Assembly (NCBI GenBank): GCA_028715865.1
Contig: JAQUQY010000078.1
Coordinates: 1 to 6,662 of the forward strand
Direction: 5' to 3'
Length of the DNA stretch: 6,662 nucleotides
Source: Syntrophales bacterium
Lineage (GTDB): Bacteria; Desulfobacterota; Syntrophia; Syntrophales; UBA2210
The notes beneath the pieces were generated by a model that had not been told where the DNA came from, searched no databases, and saw only the letters and a program-made list of their open reading frames with translations. Position numbers and translations under genes: made by a program. Below are positions 1 to 6,397 of this stretch, in pieces. The stretch's first letter is position 1. Every line of letters starts with the position of its first letter.

Positions 1-1
1 T

Positions 2-1006
2 ATGTTCTATGTGGGCGTTCCAATGACCCGATTTAATGAAATAACCGGAAGCATTACAACGAAGATCCTTGTCTCGGCCCTTGTCGGCCTTGTTCTTATT
101 GTAGGCGCGGGATTAATGCTTATGAACACCGTTATAAAACCCATAAACCGTGTTTATGGTGTTCTGGAAAAGACTTCCGAACAGGTTGCGAGCGCCTCAT
201 CACAGGTTTCCTCGGCAAGCCAGTCGCTTGCGGAAGGCGCTTCGGAACAGGCTTCCACCCTCGAGGAAAGTTCATCATATCTGGAAGAGCTGACAGCCAT
301 GACCAAGAGCAATAGTGAAAATTCTGGTGAGTTATTAAAGGCTGCCGACATAACGAACCAGTTGATGAGGTCATGCTATAACACCATAAAAGATGCACAT
401 ACCTGTATGGAACAAGTTAACGAACACGGGAAAAAGGCCGCGCAAATTGTGAAAATAAGCGATGAAGTCGCCTTCCAGATTAATCTGCTGGCCCTGAACG
501 CTGCGGTGGAAGCCGCCCGCGCCGGTCAGGCTGGAGCGGGATTTGCCGTAGTGGCCGACGAGGTTAGAAATCTGGCAATGAGATCCGCTGATGCAGCAAA
601 AAATACGGAAGAGATCATTGGAAAAACTCTGGGAGGAATCGGCGAAGGGACTATTCTGGTAGAAAGAGTTCGCAACGAATTCAGGGAAATGGGAGAAACG
701 GGCAAGAAAACCACAGCGCTGATCAGCGAAGTAAGTGAGGCATCAAGGGAGCAGGCCTTGGGAATAGAACAGATCAATCGTTCGATATATGAGATGGACA
801 AAGTTACGCAACAGACTGCAGCAAGTGCGGAAGAGCAGGCCGCGGCTGCCGAGGAAATGAATTCACAGGCTGAACAGCTGGTTTTTGTTTCCGATGAATT
901 GCTTTCCATTATTCAAGGGCGAAGCGGTAATGCAAAGAGAATGAGTGCTCGCGAAGCCTCAGCAGGACAAAAATATCTTATTGCCGGCGAAAGAAGTGGG
1001 GCATAA
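2..1006 (+). CDS. Methyl-accepting chemotaxis protein, 3' part (N-terminus outside the window)
   Basis: This is the C-terminal 334 residues of a transmembrane chemoreceptor that would control CheA/CheW at the cytoplasmic membrane. Residues 1-20 look like the end of a periplasmic sensor domain. A membrane helix spans about 22-44, then a short KPINR segment (46-50), then a long signalling coiled coil. The hairpin tip is unmistakable: FQINLLALNAAVEAARAG (158-175), followed by GFAVVADEVRNLA (180-192). Likely methylation segments lie around 80-97 (ASEQASTLEESS) and 271-286 (QTAASAEEQAAAAEEM). A full HAMP domain is not visible between membrane helix and coiled coil. No CheR-tethering pentapeptide is seen at the C-terminus, which ends RSGA before tandem TAA TAA stops. 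The ATG at 2 is probably an internal Met, because a receptor of this kind should have an earlier membrane helix and sensor domain. The family is certain; the ligand cannot be told. Confidence 0.95.
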   Translation: MFYVGVPMTRFNEITGSITTKILVSALVGLVLIVGAGLMLMNTVIKPINRVYGVLEKTSEQVASASSQVSSASQSLAEGASEQASTLEESSSYLEELTAMTKSNSENSGELLKAADITNQLMRSCYNTIKDAHTCMEQVNEHGKKAAQIVKISDEVAFQINLLALNAAVEAARAGQAGAGFAVVADEVRNLAMRSADAAKNTEEIIGKTLGGIGEGTILVERVRNEFREMGETGKKTTALISEVSEASREQALGIEQINRSIYEMDKVTQQTAASAEEQAAAAEEMNSQAEQLVFVSDELLSIIQGRSGNAKRMSAREASAGQKYLIAGERSGA

Positions 1007-1014
1007 TAAGAGAC

Positions 1015-1040
1015 GCATGGATTGCCGGTTCCATCCATGT
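1015..1040 (+). other. Intergenic hairpin after the chemoreceptor gene
   Basis: CATGGAT (1016-1022) and ATCCATG (1033-1039) form a perfect 7-bp stem with a 10-nt loop, extendable by one G-T pair at 1015/1040. It lies about 10 bp after the tandem stops of the receptor gene. No run of T follows (GTAATAATCC), so it is a poor intrinsic terminator. It could instead stabilise a 3' end or be a chance stem. I see no convincing promoter between it and the kinase gene. Confidence 0.3.
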
Positions 1041-1101
1041 AATAATCCGTTCCTCTATGCAGATTGAATGATTCCATGATCAAGGCCGCCTGCGTTCGCC
1101 C

Positions 1102-1106
1102 GGAGG
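1102..1106 (+). promoter_or_regulatory. Ribosome binding site that decides the kinase start
   Basis: GGAGG lies 11 nt before the ATG at 1118. The in-frame alternatives upstream, TTG at 1064 and ATG at 1076, have no purine-rich Shine-Dalgarno sequence in front of them, so 1118 is preferred. The site sits in a 4-bp self-complementary stem, GAGG (1103-1106) with CCTC (1111-1114). Confidence 0.6.
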
Positions 1107-1117
1107 ATCACCTCACC

Positions 1118-3643
1118 ATGACCGAAAAACAGGCCTTAAAGGCCCTGAATGAGAAATCCGGGGCCACGAAAAAAAAATCAACATATGGCAGAAGAAAGGT
1201 AACTTCCCGGTCATCAATACTTGAAGCAACGAACAGCGAACTGAGGTTCCAGGAATTGTTGCTTGACAACGCCCTTGCCTTTATCGTGGCAATCGAAAAT
1301 GACGGCACAACAATAACAATGAACAAGACCATGCTCCATTCCCTGGGATATGCTCGGGAAGAGATCGTGGGAACGGATTATGTGAACACTTTTGTCCCGG
1401 AAGATTACCGAGGTAGCCTGCGGGAATTGTTCCGGACTATTGTGGAGAAAGGGGAGGTAACCAGGAACGAAAACCCTGTGGTGGGGAAAGCGGGTGATAT
1501 TTTCTTTCTTGAGTGGATGGGCCAGCCTGTGTTTCATAAGGAAAGTGGAAAAAGTTTCTTTCTGGGGGTAGGTATCGACATCACCGAACGCAAAAGAATG
1601 GAGGAAGAACTACGGAAAAGGTACTCCTACGAGCGTGTTATTTCACACATCTCTGCCATAGCATTACAAAACCCGGGCCTGTTGGAGTTTCATGATAAGT
1701 CAATGGCAGCTATCGGACAAGTCCTTAATGTAAGCCGCTCCTATCTTTTCGAATATAGCCATTTAACCGACACCGTGGACAACACTGCAGAGTGGTGCGC
1801 TTATGGCGAATCACCACAAAAGGAGATTCTCAAGGGAATTCCCGCCACCGACATACCATGGTGGATGCAGACCCTCAAAAAGGGGCAGACAATATGTTTC
1901 AGTGATATAGAGGATATACCCGATGAAGGAGCCAAAAAGATTCTAAGGCGCCAGGGAATTCTATCCATCCTTGCAGTGCCTCTTTTCGTCGAAGGCAGTT
2001 TCTATGGATTCATGGGATTTGATGAATGCCGTCAATATAGAGAATGGCCCGAAGAAGATGTTGCCATGCTTCTTGCGATGTCAAGAATAATCTCGGGGGT
2101 AACGGAACGCAAGGAGGCCGAGGATTCGCTGCGACAATCCCATGAACGATTAAAAGCTGTTCTGGACAGCATCGACGCGCATGTATACATCGCTGACATG
2201 CAAACCCACGAGGTCTTGTTCCATAATGCGTACGGCCGTAAAAAATGGGGTGACGCCGTTGGTAAAAAATGCTGGAACACTTTTCAGCGTATGGAAGGCG
2301 GCCCCTGTTCATTCTGCACAAATGATAAGCTGCTGACTGAAGACGGAAAGTCAGCCGGCGTGTATAAGTGGGAATTTCAGAATACTGTAAATGGGCACTG
2401 GTATGACTGCCGTGATGTGGCTATTCAGTGGACCGATGGACGGATGGTTAGAATGGAAATAGCCGCTGATATCACCGATCGAAGGCGGGACGAGAGGGAG
2501 AAAATCCTGCTGGAACGACGCCTGGCAGGGATTCAGAAATTGGAATCCATCGGTACTCTCGCAGGGGGCGTCGCCCACGATTTCAACAACCTGCTTATGG
2601 GAATCCAGGGATACGTATCGCTGATGGCGCTTGATCTGGAGCCCTCTAGTCGTCATTACGAGAGGCTTAAACACGTGCAGGAACTTGTTTCGAGCGGCGC
2701 GGACCTGACAAAGCAGATACTGGGTTTCGCGAGGGGCGGGCGCTACGAAGTTAAGCCCGCTTCAATGAATGACGTCGTCAAAAAAACAGCATCAATGTTC
2801 GGCAGAACCCGCAAAGAAATCACAATTCGTGAAAAATACGGAAAAGGCCCTTGCGTTGCCGAGGTTGACAGGACACAGATGGAACAGGTCTTTATGAACC
2901 TCTACTTCAATGCTTTGCATGCCATGCCGGGCGGGGGAGAAATTCATCTGGAGACTGCAAGGGTTTTTCTAGACGAGACACAGGTTTTTTACGACGGCAT
3001 GAAGCCAGGATACTATGTAAAGATAGTTGTCAGGGACAACGGTATCGGAATTGATGATAAGACAAAAGAACGCATTTTCGAACCTTTTTTCACGACAAAA
3101 GCAATGGGGCGTGGTTCCGGACTGGGGCTGGCGACGGTCTACGGCATAATCAAGGGTCACAAGGGCATGATACACGTGGAAAGTGAACCGGGCAGGGGGA
3201 CCAGCTTCACCATTCATTTGCCAGCTTCAAAAAGAAAGTTGGCGCTGGAATCGGCGCCTGACGACATTATACTGCGAGGGAATGAAACGATCCTTCTGGT
3301 GGATGATGAGAAGATGATTCTGGACGTGGGCAGGGAAATTCTTGAGTTCCTGGGCTACAGGGTCTATGCCGCCGGGAGCGGTTTGGAGGCTATCGATATT
3401 TACCGCGAAAAAAGAGACGAGATAAATATGGCAATAATAGACATGATTATGCCGGGCGTGTCAGGAGGGGAAACATTTGATCGCCTGCGGAGGATTAATC
3501 CAAGTGTGAAAGTGCTTCTCGCGAGCGGTTACGGTATAGAGGGTGAAGCTAGAAAGATTATCAGCCGGGGATGCGACGGATTTATCCAGAAGCCCTTCCT
3601 TATCGAGCAACTGTCCCTAAAAATCCGGGAAGTGCTTGATTGA
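1118..3643 (+). CDS. Hybrid sensor histidine kinase (PAS-GAF-PAS-HisKA-HATPase-REC)
   Basis: This 841-residue cytoplasmic kinase should autophosphorylate on His and pass the phosphate to its own receiver domain. PAS 1 covers about 42-160 and ends in DITERK; a GAF domain covers about 170-332 and ends in VTERK; PAS 2 covers about 343-455 and ends in DITDR. The dimerisation domain has the H-box GGVAHDFNNLL with phospho-accepting His487. The ATPase domain has the N-box Asn598 (NLYFNALHAM), G1 box RDNGIGID (639-646), F box EPFFTTK (655-661), G2 box GRGSGLGLA (664-672) and G3 GRGTSF (692-697). The receiver (about 723-841) has the acidic pair Asp729-Asp730, phospho-acceptor Asp775 (IIDMIMPG), Ser803 and Lys825 (QKPF). 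No membrane segment is seen, so it senses an internal signal. PAS 2 carries Cys385, Cys397 and Cys400. It follows a chemoreceptor gene and may share its transcript. The start could instead be TTG 1064 (859 residues). Confidence 0.93.
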   Translation: MTEKQALKALNEKSGATKKKSTYGRRKVTSRSSILEATNSELRFQELLLDNALAFIVAIENDGTTITMNKTMLHSLGYAREEIVGTDYVNTFVPEDYRGSLRELFRTIVEKGEVTRNENPVVGKAGDIFFLEWMGQPVFHKESGKSFFLGVGIDITERKRMEEELRKRYSYERVISHISAIALQNPGLLEFHDKSMAAIGQVLNVSRSYLFEYSHLTDTVDNTAEWCAYGESPQKEILKGIPATDIPWWMQTLKKGQTICFSDIEDIPDEGAKKILRRQGILSILAVPLFVEGSFYGFMGFDECRQYREWPEEDVAMLLAMSRIISGVTERKEAEDSLRQSHERLKAVLDSIDAHVYIADMQTHEVLFHNAYGRKKWGDAVGKKCWNTFQRMEGGPCSFCTNDKLLTEDGKSAGVYKWEFQNTVNGHWYDCRDVAIQWTDGRMVRMEIAADITDRRRDEREKILLERRLAGIQKLESIGTLAGGVAHDFNNLLMGIQGYVSLMALDLEPSSRHYERLKHVQELVSSGADLTKQILGFARGGRYEVKPASMNDVVKKTASMFGRTRKEITIREKYGKGPCVAEVDRTQMEQVFMNLYFNALHAMPGGGEIHLETARVFLDETQVFYDGMKPGYYVKIVVRDNGIGIDDKTKERIFEPFFTTKAMGRGSGLGLATVYGIIKGHKGMIHVESEPGRGTSFTIHLPASKRKLALESAPDDIILRGNETILLVDDEKMILDVGREILEFLGYRVYAAGSGLEAIDIYREKRDEINMAIIDMIMPGVSGGETFDRLRRINPSVKVLLASGYGIEGEARKIISRGCDGFIQKPFLIEQLSLKIREVLD

Positions 3644-3664
3644 ATCGATCCTCACAGATGGATA

Positions 3665-3681
3665 GCTTTCTATGAGAAAGC
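3665..3681. terminator. Possible bidirectional terminator between convergent genes
   Basis: GCTTTCT (3665-3671), loop ATG, AGAAAGC (3675-3681) form a perfect 7-bp stem inside the 47-bp gap between the kinase stop and the RlpA-family stop. On the + strand a weak T-rich stretch (TCTTT) starts 7 nt after the stem; on the - strand no T-run follows. Its position between two converging 3' ends is the main support. The stem is AT-rich, so termination may be inefficient or Rho-dependent. Confidence 0.4.
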
Positions 3682-3690
3682 AGGGTGTCT

Positions 3691-4362
3691 TTAGCCGTCA
3701 AGGTTAACTGTTTCGACCATCACCCGGGCTGTCCCCTGTTTGTAGAAGCCCAGTCTTTTGGCAGCGCCGGCGCTAAGATCTATAATGCGGCCGTCCACGA
3801 AGGGGCCACGGTCATTGACACGGACTATTATGCTGCGCTTGTTGGAAAGGTTGGTTACACGAACAAAAACTGGCAGGGGCAGATGTTTGTGAGCGGCGCT
3901 GAGGCCGTTGGGATCGAAGGCTTCACCGTTTGCCGTCATACGCCCGCCGGGTTGCCTGTAGGTTTCATATCCATACCAGGACGCTACCCCTTTTTCCCTG
4001 TAGCTTGCTGCCTCTTTGACCGACATGGGAACATACCGTTTTCCGTGGACCACGTAGGGAGCGTTTTTTACGCGCCCCTGGGCGATGGCCTCTTTCGGCG
4101 AAAGGCCGTCAATGGTTTCGATTTCGTCACGGGTCAGAGGCCAGGACAAAGGAGCGGTTACGACATTGAAAGTGAACTCGCCTATGGTGTAAACCGTGCG
4201 TCCGGCAAACTTTGTCACCTTGTAGGCGGCCACAACAGTGCCTTTTGTCGCTCTGTAGGTGGTCTTTGCCACGCCGCAAGCCGACAAAATAAGGCACAGC
4301 AGGGTAAGCGTGATTATCCAAGCGAATATTCGACGCCCGTCTTTTTGAAGCCAGTTATTCAT
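3691..4362 (-). CDS. rlpA: RlpA-family septal ring lytic transglycosylase, lipoprotein
   Basis: This 223-residue outer-membrane lipoprotein is predicted to cut glycan strands of peptidoglycan during cell separation. A signal peptide with a hydrophobic core (12-27) ends in the lipobox LSAC, with lipidated Cys29. A linker (30-124) includes three 11-residue units starting at Tyr36, Tyr47 and Tyr58. The double-psi beta-barrel domain begins at GVASWYG (125-131) and contains TANGEAFD (143-150), SAAHKHLPL (155-163), VNDRGPF (182-188) and RIIDLS (192-197). Glu147, His158 and Asp184 have the same spacing (11 and 26) as the catalytic Glu, His and Asp I recall for Pseudomonas RlpA (120, 131, 157). There is no C-terminal SPOR domain, so septal targeting to denuded glycans would need another route. 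The start is fixed by an in-frame TGA three codons upstream; no good Shine-Dalgarno precedes it. It is a single-gene unit, converging with the kinase. Confidence 0.92.
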   Translation of the reverse strand: MNNWLQKDGRRIFAWIITLTLLCLILSACGVAKTTYRATKGTVVAAYKVTKFAGRTVYTIGEFTFNVVTAPLSWPLTRDEIETIDGLSPKEAIAQGRVKNAPYVVHGKRYVPMSVKEAASYREKGVASWYGYETYRQPGGRMTANGEAFDPNGLSAAHKHLPLPVFVRVTNLSNKRSIIVRVNDRGPFVDGRIIDLSAGAAKRLGFYKQGTARVMVETVNLDG

Positions 4363-4390
4363 GGTGGTTCAGAAAAAACCCGAATTTAAC

Positions 4391-4399
4391 ATTATAACA
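4391..4399 (-). promoter_or_regulatory. Extended -10 promoter of the RlpA-family gene
   Basis: Read on the - strand this is TGTTATAAT: a consensus -10 hexamer TATAAT (4391-4396) with the extended TG one base upstream. No good -35 is seen 15-18 bp further up, which fits an extended -10 promoter. Transcription would start near 4384, leaving a leader of about 22 nt with no clear Shine-Dalgarno. The rest of the gene-free stretch up to 4616 is AT-rich, and I see no other convincing signal in it. Confidence 0.6.
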
Positions 4400-4616
4400 G
4401 TTCCCGGCATTTGAACATGTTAGCTCACTTTTCAGCATACAAAGAAGCTAATGAATCCATCGGCGCTGGTGTACAAAACGTTTAATTCAAATAAAGCATG
4501 AGCCCGGAGTCGTCAAGTTTTTGTTACACAAATGTATCAACCACCAAACTTTCCGCTTTCACCCGCATACTGTTTATGTTCATGGTAAAAAGCAGCCCAT
4601 CCGAATCGTTGGCGTA

Positions 4617-5519
4617 TTAATCGATGACAGGCGTTGCCGCCCCCTTTCCCATAAAGTCCATGAGAACGTGGTTGAACCGCTCGGGATCCTGGATATGAAG
4701 AGCGTGGCCGCACCCTTCGAAGGGAACCACGGATACCTCAGGTGAGCGGACCAGAGCGGCCTTCATGTATTCATAGTTGTCTTCACCGTAGTAGTTGCTT
4801 TCCCGCCCCCAGGCAAGCAGACAGGGGACATCGATTTCGGCCAGTTGGGGACGATAGTCCTGCATGACAAGGGAAAGCCACAGGAATATAATCACATGGG
4901 GCGTGTTGCGCTTTGCCTCTTCATACAGCCAGTCCAGATCGTCCTTCCAGGGAAAATCAGAGGCCGTGAAGATGTTAACGCCCGGTTCGCAGTGGGACCG
5001 GTTGAAAAGCCTGGGAATAAGCAAAGCACTGTACCGTGCCCAGTTATCACTCATTATGGACATAAGCAAAAGATTATCTTCCTGTGTGAAATCTCCAAAC
5101 AGTCCACTGATACCCCGAAGACCGCAATTCCAATCCTCCGATTTTATTATTTTGGGCGACATGTCGATAATGGCAATATTATTAAGATCAATGCACTGGA
5201 ACTGCTTGACGTACTCGAATATGACATGTGCCCCCATAGACCACCCCACCAGCGTTAATTCACGCAGATCAAGGGATAAGATAAGCTCGCGCATGTCCAG
5301 GGCCAGGCGCGGCAGCGTAAGCCCGTCCTTTGGCCGGTCAGAATGTCCGTGTCCTCTTAAGTCAGGGGCGATCACCCGGTAATGACGGCTAAGTTCGGGA
5401 ATCTGCTTTCTGAAGTGACGGTGACCAGCCGTAAGCCCGTGAATGAGAATGACAGGTTTGCCCTTACCCTGTTCCTCGTAATAAATTTTTACATTATCTC
5501 CAGTGACGAAGAAAGGCAT
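4617..5519 (-). CDS. Alpha/beta-fold hydrolase
   Basis: This 300-residue soluble protein has the alpha/beta hydrolase core; no signal peptide is visible, so it is probably cytoplasmic. The oxyanion-hole segment is LIHGLTAG (25-32), followed by APDLRGHGHSDRP (51-63), the nucleophile elbow GWSMG (92-96) with Ser94, a cap region of roughly 125-225, and a C-terminal GCGHALHIQDPE (269-280) with catalytic His272. The usual acid three residues after Gly in the strand-7 motif is Ser241 here (AWGRESN, 236-242). Asp119 in IIDMSP (117-122), after strand 6, or Glu240 are alternatives. Substrate is unknown: esterases, C-C hydrolases and haloperoxidase-like proteins share this fold. ATG 5519 is chosen because GGGAGG lies 9 nt upstream. 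An in-frame ATG at 5579 would add 20 residues but has no ribosome binding site. Its own promoter lies upstream, and the RlpA-family gene downstream has a separate promoter. Confidence 0.9.
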   Translation of the reverse strand: MPFFVTGDNVKIYYEEQGKGKPVILIHGLTAGHRHFRKQIPELSRHYRVIAPDLRGHGHSDRPKDGLTLPRLALDMRELILSLDLRELTLVGWSMGAHVIFEYVKQFQCIDLNNIAIIDMSPKIIKSEDWNCGLRGISGLFGDFTQEDNLLLMSIMSDNWARYSALLIPRLFNRSHCEPGVNIFTASDFPWKDDLDWLYEEAKRNTPHVIIFLWLSLVMQDYRPQLAEIDVPCLLAWGRESNYYGEDNYEYMKAALVRSPEVSVVPFEGCGHALHIQDPERFNHVLMDFMGKGAATPVID

Positions 5520-5528
5520 ACCTATGTT

Positions 5529-5534
5529 CCTCCC
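5529..5534 (-). promoter_or_regulatory. Ribosome binding site deciding the hydrolase start
   Basis: On the - strand GGGAGG is followed by a 9-nt spacer and the ATG at 5519. This is a near-ideal Shine-Dalgarno arrangement and argues against the longer reading from ATG 5579. Confidence 0.75.
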
Positions 5535-5611
5535 GGCGAGTGATCTATTAAAACCCGGCTTTTCCCCTGGCAAAGACATGTCTCTGTTGTCGTAAATCTG
5601 AGCGCCACGGC

Positions 5612-5641
5612 ATTATAGCGCGCGAGCCGGGCTTTTGCCTC
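5612..5641 (-). promoter_or_regulatory. Promoter of the hydrolase gene
   Basis: On the - strand a consensus TATAAT (5612-5617) lies 18 bp after GAGGCA (5636-5641), a 3-of-6 match to TTGACA. Transcription would start near 5605, giving a leader of about 85 nt. The -10 is convincing and the -35 is weak. The short GC-rich stretch around it (GCGCGC) contrasts with the AT-rich DNA further upstream. Confidence 0.5.
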
Positions 5642-5690
5642 GTATATCCTGGTTCAGAATGCATAAAAATAAACTTTTTCACAATGAATT

Positions 5691-5720
5691 TTGATTGCGA
5701 GGGCGCGGACTGGTTATATA
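5691..5720 (+). promoter_or_regulatory. Candidate promoter of the Sel1-repeat gene
   Basis: TTGATT (5691-5696) and TATATA (5715-5720) are separated by 18 bp, each matching the housekeeping consensus at four positions. A second option is TTGCCT (5744-5749) with GATAAA (5766-5771), spaced by 16 bp and preceded by TG. The sequence does not decide between them. The rest of this 308-bp divergent region is AT-rich and shows no further gene. Confidence 0.25.
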
Positions 5721-5815
5721 TGAGATACAGATAAGAACAGTATTTGCCTTCATCCTGTGTTGTGTGATAAAAGTTCGCAAGAAATCAGGGTTTAGCGATC
5801 ATTAAGAAATTTATT

Positions 5816-5822
5816 GAGGAGG
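5816..5822 (+). promoter_or_regulatory. Strong ribosome binding site for a TTG start
   Basis: GAGGAGG lies 5 nt before TTG 5828. The first in-frame ATG (5843) is 20 nt away, too far to use this site, so the TTG is the likely start. Confidence 0.7.
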
Positions 5823-5827
5823 CTGTC

Positions 5828-6316
5828 TTGACGCAAGACGACATGAAATTGTTGGAAGAAACGTGCCGTAAAGCAGAAGAGGGAGATGCCGAAGCTCAAT
5901 ACGATCTTGGTTTAAGATACCTGCAGGGCAAGGGTGTTCCCGAAGATGAAGAGGAATCCGCGAAATGGATTTCCCGGGCCGCTGAAATGGGGCATCCCGA
6001 AGCGCAATACGATCTTGGTGTTTGGTATTCACACGGTCTTGGAGTTCAGCAGGATCGGAGTGAAGCCGTAAAGTGGTTTGCCTGTGCCGCGGAGCAGGGG
6101 CACGCGGAAGCCCAGTTCGATCTTGCCCTCATGTACGAGGAAGGCCGTGGGGGACTTGTTAAGGATTTTGTGCAGTCCTGTAAATGGTACATTCTCGCCG
6201 AATCACAGGGTCACGAATGGGCCGGGGAAAAAAGGGAAATTTTGTTGAAAAAAATGACTTCCGACCAGGTTGCCGAAGCGCGGCGTCTTAGCGAGGAGTT
6301 TAACACCAGGCAGTGA
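5828..6316 (+). CDS. Sel1-repeat (TPR-like) protein
   Basis: This 162-residue acidic protein is made of three Sel1-like repeats, helix pairs that form a binding surface for other proteins. The units run about 20-55, 56-91 and 92-128, each opening with (D/H)xEAQ(Y/F)DL and containing a G-x-G loop (GKGV, GLGV, GRGG) and (A/C)KW or VKW in the second helix. The third unit has one extra residue. A C-terminal helix (about 129-158, ending ARRLSEEF) caps the array. There is no signal peptide or membrane segment, so it is probably cytoplasmic. A TTG start with a strong Shine-Dalgarno is used. The first two units share nearly identical DNA (20 of 21 bases at 5891-5911 and 5999-6019), suggesting duplication within the gene. 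Sel1 proteins often act as scaffolds or adaptors, but the partner cannot be inferred here. It stands alone, followed by repeat-rich non-coding DNA. Confidence 0.9.
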   Translation: MTQDDMKLLEETCRKAEEGDAEAQYDLGLRYLQGKGVPEDEEESAKWISRAAEMGHPEAQYDLGVWYSHGLGVQQDRSEAVKWFACAAEQGHAEAQFDLALMYEEGRGGLVKDFVQSCKWYILAESQGHEWAGEKREILLKKMTSDQVAEARRLSEEFNTRQ

Positions 6317-6331
6317 CTGCCGGTAAAGCTT

Positions 6332-6362
6332 GATGGTTCCGTAAAAAGTCGCTGGAACCATC
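6332..6362. repeat. 9-bp perfect inverted repeat after the Sel1-repeat gene
   Basis: GATGGTTCC (6332-6340) and GGAACCATC (6354-6362) flank a 13-bp spacer that contains GTAAAAAGT. It begins 16 bp after the Sel1 stop. Its left arm plus spacer resembles the left end of the larger element at 6398, as if it were a solo end of the same repeat. No T-run follows, so it is not a standard terminator. Confidence 0.7.
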
Positions 6363-6364
6363 GA

Positions 6365-6390
6365 ATCCTGATTTCCCGGGAAATCAGGAT
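6365..6390. repeat. Perfect 26-bp palindrome
   Basis: ATCCTGATTTCCC is followed directly by its exact reverse complement, with no spacer, centred on CCCGGG. With one unpaired base, TCG (6361-6363) and CGA (6391-6393) extend the symmetry. It lies between two copies of the GATGG...GTAAAAAGT motif. It could form a cruciform or a long RNA hairpin, or be a protein binding site. Confidence 0.8.
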
Positions 6391-6397
6391 CGAACCC

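Noticed and set aside
3685..4389. A 234-residue open frame on the + strand covering the whole RlpA-family gene
   Set aside because: It is antisense to a gene with a lipobox, a complete catalytic domain and a promoter. Its own translation shows no recognisable motif and no ribosome binding site was noted.
4584..4592. GTAAAAAG near the hydrolase 3' end as another copy of the repeat end
   Set aside because: Only the 8-base core matches; the flanking GATGGCTTC and the rest of the element are missing, so chance is sufficient.
4560..4616. An intrinsic terminator after the hydrolase gene on the - strand
   Set aside because: A TTTTT run is present (4587-4591), but I found no stable stem directly before it.
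4521..5382. Several + strand open frames (74, 137 and 172 residues) antisense to the hydrolase
   Set aside because: They overlap an intact hydrolase gene and their translations show no family motif; they are shadow frames.
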